Part shown: positions 59,200-64,000 of the stretch, one piece after another
Layout of the letters: each line of letters opens with the position of its first letter
How positions within the stretch are numbered: the stretch's first letter is position 1
Assembly: GCA_049596955.1 (NCBI GenBank)
Contig: JBMYMD010000010.1
Coordinates: forward strand, 7,637 to 71,636
DNA: 64,000 bases
Origin: UBA3478 sp049596955
GTDB lineage: Bacteria; Bacteroidota; Bacteroidia; Flavobacteriales; Flavobacteriaceae
Reading direction: 5' to 3'
Translations under genes and position numbers: made by a program
The notes under the pieces: generated by a model
The model's database searches: none
What the model was told of the DNA's origin: nothing
The model's input: the letters and a program-made list of their open reading frames with translations, nothing else

Positions 59200-60330
59200 T
59201 TACAAGCGTTTTGCGCTGCCTAAGGGCGTTTGAGGAAGCACTTTGGGTTTTCTGTTCATTTCTTCATTTAATGCACAGGTTTGAAAGCGTGGTAGCACGT
59301 ATTTTGCAAATAAATCACACTCGTCATAATGCGGATAACCAGATAGAATAAAGGCGTCAAAGCCCATTTCTACATAGCCTTTTAACTTCTCATAGACCTG
59401 ATCGGGGTTTCCGACAATAGCAGCTCCGCATCCAGAACGCGCCAGTCCTATACCTGTCCAAAGGTGGTCTTCAACGAAATAATCTGATGAAGACTTTTCT
59501 CGAAGTTCTTTTTGTTTAGATACTCCATATGATTTTGAATCCAAGGCTCGATCTCTGATTTTCGCTCCTTCATCTAAATCTAATTTTGACAACAATTTTC
59601 TAGAATAGGCAATAGCTTCTTCTTCTGTCTCACGAACAATAACATGAATGCGAAGACCAAATCGAATAGATCTTTTATAAACCGCACTTCTACGTCTCAA
59701 TTTTTCTATTTGCTTTTTTAGACCTTCTTCTTGATCAGGCCACATCAAATAAACATCGCAAAATTCAGCGCAGAGTTCAACTCCAGCATCTGAATAACCC
59801 CCAAAATACAAAAGCGGCCCTCCGTTTTGTTGATAAGGTTTTACAGGGGCTGTGTCTAATTCCAATTGGTAAAAATCACCTTTGAATGATAGGTGTTCTT
59901 GGCTCCATGACTGTTTGAGAATCTGAATAACCTCTCTGGATTTAGCATAGCGCTTTTCAGAGGCCAATTGGGTTCCTGGAAGGTCTGAAGAAATAATATT
60001 AATGGTTAAGCGCCCCTTTAAAATATGGTCAAGTGTTGCAATAGCCCTCGCTAACATCGGAGGATGAACTTCACCGCATCTCACAGCAGCCAAAAAATTG
60101 ATTTGATCGGTTAAAGGAGCCATTGCCGAAACAAAAGATAGGGTGTCCTGACCGACCTGATACGATGATGGACAAAGTATATTTCGATAGCCTCGCTTAT
60201 CTGCCAAGGCAGCTATTCTCGAAGTGTTTTCCCAAGTACTCTTGTATAAATCGTTGCGATTGCCCAGTAAATCATCATCTCCATTACAAAGTGGGGCGAA
60301 CCAAGCAATTTCAACTTTCTTATCTGCCAT
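59200..60330 (-). CDS. LLM-class flavin-dependent monooxygenase, SsuD-like
   Basis: A 376-residue luciferase-like enzyme. IAWFAPLCNGDD at the start, ILCPSSYQVGQDTLSFVSAMAPL, then INIISSDLPGTQLASEKRY and LLYFGGYSDAGVELCAEFCDVYLMW, match alkanesulfonate monooxygenases (SsuD), and GFDAFILSGYPHYDECDLFAKYVLP is the C-terminal SsuD-type motif. It uses FMNH2 and O2 and usually releases sulfite from an organosulfonate. There is no flavin reductase (SsuE) or ABC importer (SsuABC) next to it, and instead an SSS symporter follows. A TTG at 60339 is in frame, but the ATG at 60330 is preferred. Confidence 0.9.
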   Translation of the reverse strand: MADKKVEIAWFAPLCNGDDDLLGNRNDLYKSTWENTSRIAALADKRGYRNILCPSSYQVGQDTLSFVSAMAPLTDQINFLAAVRCGEVHPPMLARAIATLDHILKGRLTINIISSDLPGTQLASEKRYAKSREVIQILKQSWSQEHLSFKGDFYQLELDTAPVKPYQQNGGPLLYFGGYSDAGVELCAEFCDVYLMWPDQEEGLKKQIEKLRRRSAVYKRSIRFGLRIHVIVRETEEEAIAYSRKLLSKLDLDEGAKIRDRALDSKSYGVSKQKELREKSSSDYFVEDHLWTGIGLARSGCGAAIVGNPDQVYEKLKGYVEMGFDAFILSGYPHYDECDLFAKYVLPRFQTCALNEEMNRKPKVLPQTPLGSAKRL

Positions 60331-60428
60331 ATCCGGCAAATTATTAAAAATCTAGGAGCTATTAATGGATAAACTTTAAAATGACCTGCACTGCGTTTTT
60401 GTGAATTTTGTTATCTTAAAACAAAAAA

Positions 60429-61715
60429 TTGAAAGAGAAACACGTTTGCATTATAGGTGCAGGACCTTCTGGTATTACCGCTTTAAAAAATATTTTAGAC
60501 GAGAATCTCAAAGCCACTTGTTTTGATTTTAATAGCGATGTAGGTGGTAACTGGATTTACAGTGAAAAAGAAGGGCACTCGAGTGTTTTTGAAACTACCC
60601 ATATCATCAGTTCTAAAAGCTTATCTCAGTATGAGGATTTTCCATTTGATGAGCATGTTTCAGACTACCCCTCTCACGATGAGTTAAGGGTGTATTTTCA
60701 AAAATATGCCAAGCACTTTGATCTTTATCCACACATTAAATTCAATACCCTAGTCGTCTCTTGCGAATTGAACAATGAAAAGCATTGGGAGGTTGTGACT
60801 GAGCAAAACGGTGTCAAAAAAACCCATTGTTTTACAGATTTAATTGTGTGTAATGGTCATCACTGGAAACCAAAATACCCTAATTATCCCGGAGAATTTA
60901 AAGGAAAACTGCTGCATTCGCATCAATTTAAAAAAGCGGCTCCGTTTAGAGATCAAAAAGTCTTGGTGATTGGCGGAGGTAATTCTGCCTGCGATGTCGC
61001 AGTTGAAACCAGCCGAGTGAGCACAAAAACAGCCATCAGTTGGAGGCGTGGATATCGAATATTACCCAAGTTTATTATGGGTAAACCCTCAGATGTTGTG
61101 GCATCTTCAATGACCGCTTTACCTATTGCCTTTCGAAATTTTGTCGCAGGTATACTTGTGCGTCTTGCTATAGGACCCAATAGTTGGTACGGACTACCAA
61201 AGATCACTCACAAGTTTGGAGCAACGCATCCTACCATCAACAGTGAATTGTTGTACAAGATAAGACACGGAAAAGTTCAACCCCGAGGTGATATCGATCG
61301 ATTTGAGGGGCAATACGTTGTTTTTAAAAATGGGGTGAAAGAAATGTACGATGCTGTAATCGCGTGTACAGGTTATATTCTCTCACATCCCTTCTTCGAC
61401 AAAAACTTTATCGATTACAGTAAAGGCGAGGTTCCACTCTATTTAAAAATGTTCCATCCAGAGATTAGAAACATCTATTTTGTAGGGATGTTTCAGCCCT
61501 TAGGTTGTATTTGGCCAGGTGCAGAGCAACAAAGTAAATTAGCTGCAGCTGCGATTACAGGAAAATGGAAAATTCCGAAGAATATCAAATCACTTTGTGA
61601 AAAAGAAGTCCAAAACCCGCATATGAAACAAATTCAAACCTCAAGACATACCATTACGGTTGATTTTCATAAGTTTCTCAGGGCCTTAAAAAAACAACTG
61701 AAAACCGTATCATGA
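60429..61715 (+). CDS. Flavin-containing monooxygenase (FMO-like)
   Basis: A 428-residue NAD(P)-dependent flavoprotein. Its start is a TTG at 60429. The first Rossmann motif is VCIIGAGPSGIT (FAD), the FMO signature appears as FKGKLLHSHQF (FxGxxxHxxxF), and the second Rossmann VLVIGGGNSACDVAVE binds NADPH. DAVIACTGY and IYFVGMFQPLGCIWPGAEQQSK follow, matching class B flavin monooxygenases of the FMO type. These oxidise N- or S-containing compounds, or act as Baeyer-Villiger enzymes. It heads an operon with a Rossmann protein, a small membrane protein and hemolysin III, whose starts overlap or nearly touch. Confidence 0.93.
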   Translation: MKEKHVCIIGAGPSGITALKNILDENLKATCFDFNSDVGGNWIYSEKEGHSSVFETTHIISSKSLSQYEDFPFDEHVSDYPSHDELRVYFQKYAKHFDLYPHIKFNTLVVSCELNNEKHWEVVTEQNGVKKTHCFTDLIVCNGHHWKPKYPNYPGEFKGKLLHSHQFKKAAPFRDQKVLVIGGGNSACDVAVETSRVSTKTAISWRRGYRILPKFIMGKPSDVVASSMTALPIAFRNFVAGILVRLAIGPNSWYGLPKITHKFGATHPTINSELLYKIRHGKVQPRGDIDRFEGQYVVFKNGVKEMYDAVIACTGYILSHPFFDKNFIDYSKGEVPLYLKMFHPEIRNIYFVGMFQPLGCIWPGAEQQSKLAAAAITGKWKIPKNIKSLCEKEVQNPHMKQIQTSRHTITVDFHKFLRALKKQLKTVS

Positions 61716-62383
61716 AAATAGACCACGCCATTATATTTGGAGCTACTGGACTCATCGGTTCCCATCTGATAGCGCTTTTGGCTCAAGACGAAGAAGTCTC
61801 CAAAATCACGGCTATTACCCGAAGAGAAGTGCACAGTACTGATCCAAAAGTCAGATATAAAAAAATAGACTTTTCAAATATTGATGAACTTCATGCTTCC
61901 ATTATTGAAGGCTCCCATGTGTTCTCGGCCATAGGAACAACTCAGGCACAAGTAAAAGGTAATAAAGATTTGTACCGAAGTATCGATTTTGATATTACCT
62001 ATGAGGTGGCCAAAGCCTGTGTGAGCAATTCGGCAGAATTGTTCCAATTTGTCTCTTCGAGTGGTGCAGATGCAAACAGTACAAACTTCTATCTTAAATT
62101 AAAAGGAGAAATTGAAGATGCCGTTATACAAACAGGACTAAAGTCTTTAAGAATATACCGACCAGGTCTTCTTATGGGGCAAAGAAAAGAATACCGTTTC
62201 GGTGAAACAATAGCACAGTTTTTAATGCCTAAACTTACATGGCTCTTGCCTGCTGCTTATAGACCTGTTGAAGCCTTTAGTGTGGCAGCTCAAATGTTAG
62301 CGCTGGCTAAATCAAATACCACAGGCAAAAAAATCATTGAAAACGAAGAAATTTTAAACTTTGAAGCGCAACAACAGTTATGA
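61712..62383 (+). CDS. NAD(P)-binding Rossmann oxidoreductase (HTATIP2/atypical SDR-like)
   Basis: A 223-residue protein with FGATGLIGSHLIALL at the N-terminus (TGxxGxxG). GSHVFSAIGTTQAQVKG matches the atypical SDR-5/NAD(P)-binding 'oxidoreductase HTATIP2-like' proteins, and LYRSIDFDITYEVAKA and FVSSSGADANSTNFYLKLKGEIE cover the active-site region, in which a YxxxK is replaced by FYLKLK. It overlaps the FMO stop codon by ATGA, so translation is coupled. Likely an accessory reductase for the FMO's substrate or product, but this is inferred from position. Confidence 0.88.
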   Translation: MKIDHAIIFGATGLIGSHLIALLAQDEEVSKITAITRREVHSTDPKVRYKKIDFSNIDELHASIIEGSHVFSAIGTTQAQVKGNKDLYRSIDFDITYEVAKACVSNSAELFQFVSSSGADANSTNFYLKLKGEIEDAVIQTGLKSLRIYRPGLLMGQRKEYRFGETIAQFLMPKLTWLLPAAYRPVEAFSVAAQMLALAKSNTTGKKIIENEEILNFEAQQQL

Positions 62384-62565
62384 TTTCTCTTTTTAAAAAA
62401 TTATTTTTTTACTTCTTGTTATTCACAGGAGTCATTCTTTCTACCTCGCATCTGGGAAATGATTTTATGGGAATATCAGACGAAGAAGGCTACCTATTTA
62501 CCATAGGATTTTGTTGCTTGGTCGCTTTTGTATTAGAATACCTCTTACCCAAATTGAAAAATTAA
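62380..62565 (+). CDS. Small membrane protein, 61 residues
   Basis: A 61-residue protein with two hydrophobic segments (LFFYFLLFTGVILSTS and GYLFTIGFCCLVAFVLEYLL) joined by a polar linker. Not recognised. Its ATG overlaps the upstream stop (ATGA) and it ends 2 bp before the hemolysin III start, which strongly supports it as part of the operon. Confidence 0.65.
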   Translation: MISLFKKLFFYFLLFTGVILSTSHLGNDFMGISDEEGYLFTIGFCCLVAFVLEYLLPKLKN

Positions 62566-62567
62566 AA

Positions 62568-63203
62568 ATGATCAACAGGAGCTTACCTCTAGACGAGAAA
62601 TGCAATGTGATTACGCACGGTCTTGGTGCAATCATAAGCGCGATTCTAGTAGTTTACTATTATCTACATTTAAATTTCACTGACTCTTCTGTTTATCTGG
62701 CTTATTTGATTTACGGTTTTTCGCTGGTGTTTTTGTTTTCTGCATCAGCCCTATATCACAGTGTGGAAGATGCCCGTAAAACGACATGGCAAAAAATTGA
62801 TCACATCGCTATATACCTATTGATTGCAGGAACTTACACACCCGTGAGCATGAGTTTACTTCAAGAAACCTCTGGAAAATTACTACTCATTTTGGTATGG
62901 AGTCTAGCGCTAATAGGTATTATCTACAAGCTTTTTTTTATTGGAAGATTTAAGCGTTTATCTCTATTTCTATACCTGGCTATGGGATGGCTTGTCGTTT
63001 TTGATTTTAATAATGTACTACAAGTCTTTCCTGAGACCGCATTACACTACCTCATATTAGGCGGTGTTTTCTATAGTGTAGGCACCATTTTTTACAGTTG
63101 GGCAAGCTGGTACTATCACCATGTGGTATGGCACTTATGGGTACTTGCCGGTGCTTTTGCCCACTTTCAAATGGTGCGTATTATTCTAGAAAACGGGGCT
63201 TAA
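62568..63203 (+). CDS. Hemolysin III family membrane protein
   Basis: A 211-residue protein with about seven membrane helices of the hemolysin III/PAQR (TrhA) family. NVITHGLGAIIS at the start, LYHSVEDARKTTWQKIDHIAIYLLIAGTYTPV in the middle and WYYHHVVWHLWVLAGAFAHF at the end hold the conserved His residues of the intramembrane metal site. Bacterial members have been linked to membrane-fluidity control. The frame runs from 62511, but the ATG at 62568 follows the upstream stop by 2 bp and begins just before the conserved domain. It is convergent with the partial hydrolase gene. Confidence 0.93.
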   Translation: MINRSLPLDEKCNVITHGLGAIISAILVVYYYLHLNFTDSSVYLAYLIYGFSLVFLFSASALYHSVEDARKTTWQKIDHIAIYLLIAGTYTPVSMSLLQETSGKLLLILVWSLALIGIIYKLFFIGRFKRLSLFLYLAMGWLVVFDFNNVLQVFPETALHYLILGGVFYSVGTIFYSWASWYYHHVVWHLWVLAGAFAHFQMVRIILENGA

Positions 63204-63204
63204 C

Positions 63205-64000
63205 TTATTTTTTCATAGAGGCCATCCACTGCATTAAAGTTACCGGCACTCCTTTAACTTTTACTACTGACCCGTCAACATCTCTCTGACTCTTATTAGC
63301 ATGGGAATAGATCCAAGACCAGTGTCCCGGATAGTGGAAATTTTCTCCCCCCAAAAGATTCGAGATATCTGTTACGTTGTCATAAAGCGAAAGGTGAACG
63401 TTTTTGGCCTTGGCATCCATTAACTTTTGATGAACTGGAATGACCGTTTTATCGGCTTGGGTAACAGGGTCGTCTTTTGAATGCACAAACCACATTGGAA
63501 CATTTCTAATAGATTTTGCCTGTTTCTCAGATAAAAACTCTCCGTAATAAGCCAAGGCGCTGATATAACCTGCAGCGAAATACTTTGGATATTCTAAAAT
63601 AAGTTTTAGACTCATGTAGCCGCCATTACTGCATCCTCCAACATAAATTCGATCGGTATCAATATCGGGATGCTTTGAGACGTAGTCATCAAAAAGTTCC
63701 TTTAAAGCCTCATAATAGATATCGTCAACCTGACCGCGAGTTGAGCCATTTCCACTATCCATCCAGCGTGTTGGACTTTGAGGAACCAGTACATGGGCAC
63801 CTTCAAAATAATCTTGAATGTCGGCAGAGGCGTAATTTGCGGCTCTATTGGCTAAAAGCGGAATTGTTGGATCTGTTCCACCTTCACCCCCGCCGTGTAA
63901 CCAAATGATTAAAGGGTGCTTATCTCTTTGAACTCGTGGGGCAAAACTCGCGTAAGACATCGTGACTGCTCCATGAGAAAAAGATCCGCTTAAATCAAAC
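63205..64000 (-). CDS. Alpha/beta hydrolase, probably secreted esterase or PHB-depolymerase-like (5' end missing)
   Basis: The reading frame stays open to the right edge (at least 264 residues here), so the true start is outside the window. The oxyanion loop is LIIWLHGGGEGGTDPT, and GGCSNGGYMSLKLI is the nucleophile elbow (G-x-S-x-G). SKDDPVTQADKTVIPVHQKL holds the acidic residue, and HYPGHWSWIYSHAN a likely catalytic His. This is the style of esterase/LpqC or PHB-depolymerase-like proteins, often extracellular. The C-terminal KGVPVTLMQWMASMKK is complete. It shares only its end with the window. Convergent with hemolysin III, with one base between the stops. Confidence 0.83.
   Translation of the reverse strand, partial: FDLSGSFSHGAVTMSYASFAPRVQRDKHPLIIWLHGGGEGGTDPTIPLLANRAANYASADIQDYFEGAHVLVPQSPTRWMDSGNGSTRGQVDDIYYEALKELFDDYVSKHPDIDTDRIYVGGCSNGGYMSLKLILEYPKYFAAGYISALAYYGEFLSEKQAKSIRNVPMWFVHSKDDPVTQADKTVIPVHQKLMDAKAKNVHLSLYDNVTDISNLLGGENFHYPGHWSWIYSHANKSQRDVDGSVVKVKGVPVTLMQWMASMKK

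Noticed and set aside
1..64000. tRNA, rRNA, CRISPR array or insertion sequence
   Set aside because: No cloverleaf-like gene, regularly spaced repeat array or transposase was recognised in the gaps between genes.

Overview
The window looks like a draft-assembly contig from a marine member of the Bacteroidota, most likely family Flavobacteriaceae. The clues are low GC by eye, A/T-rich gene starts with little Shine-Dalgarno signal, several possible flavobacterial -7 boxes (TAnnTTTG), a C-terminal type IX secretion (T9SS) sorting domain, and many families typical of that group (DUF5916, DUF6090-like, DUF6503-like, OtsBA fused to its phosphatase). Three N runs (33694-33792, 37872-37968, 43185-43194) mark assembly gaps. 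The first cuts a giant secreted glucanase. The second lies between two identical 58-bp copies and is almost certainly false. The third puts a sulfatase artificially out of frame. I see no rRNA, tRNA, CRISPR array, transposase or phage gene.

Layout. 0.2-8.7 kb: an SMP-30-like lipoprotein, then a complete nadA-nadB-nadC operon for de novo NAD synthesis, small lipoproteins, a DinB-like protein, a cupin, and an unusual PlsC-like/SGNH hydrolase fusion. 8.7-18.4 kb: sugar and polyol genes, with otsBA (trehalose synthesis) divergent from a GH15 glucosidase/trehalase, then a DsrE-like protein, an APC permease, a DUF885 lipoprotein, and a two-gene inositol operon (MIOX plus inositol-dehydrogenase-like iolG). 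18.5-27.6 kb: mostly small or housekeeping genes (methyltransferase, tiny membrane proteins, e(P4) phosphatase, vSGLT-like symporter, SDR, DUF2147). It also holds two DUF6090-like paralogues with a near-identical 128-bp 5' end and an intergenic region that looks like a structured non-coding RNA gene with its own terminator.

28-54.5 kb is the polysaccharide-related part. It holds a 2063-residue T9SS-secreted protein with three GH16 catalytic domains, PKD repeats, an F5/8C module and another sugar-binding-like module, then a secreted esterase-like lipoprotein, a tandem pair of membrane proteins, a DUF5916 outer-membrane protein and a Kazal-domain lipoprotein. A tight operon of planctomycete type follows: sulfatase, PSCyt1/DUF1549/DUF1553 cytochrome, DUF1501 Tat protein, and DUF2231/cytochrome/LRR/chitobiase-like membrane protein. 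After it come a histidine phosphatase, an MMPL/RND exporter, and a hydrolase overlapping a 2-hydroxyacid dehydrogenase. 54.6-64 kb: an HxlR regulator, a DUF6503-like protein, a GNAT enzyme, another DUF6090-like gene in an operon with a second single-pass family, an SsuD-like monooxygenase plus SSS symporter operon, a four-gene operon (FMO, Rossmann protein, small membrane protein, hemolysin III), and an alpha/beta hydrolase that runs off the right edge.

The strongest leads are the triple-GH16 protein, the sulfatase/PSCyt/DUF1501 operon, the candidate non-coding RNA at about 25.94-26.18 kb, the two linked families of single-pass membrane proteins (seven copies in the window), and the PlsC/SGNH fusion with a degenerate acyltransferase motif. 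Family names come from recognising sequences by eye. No database search was run.
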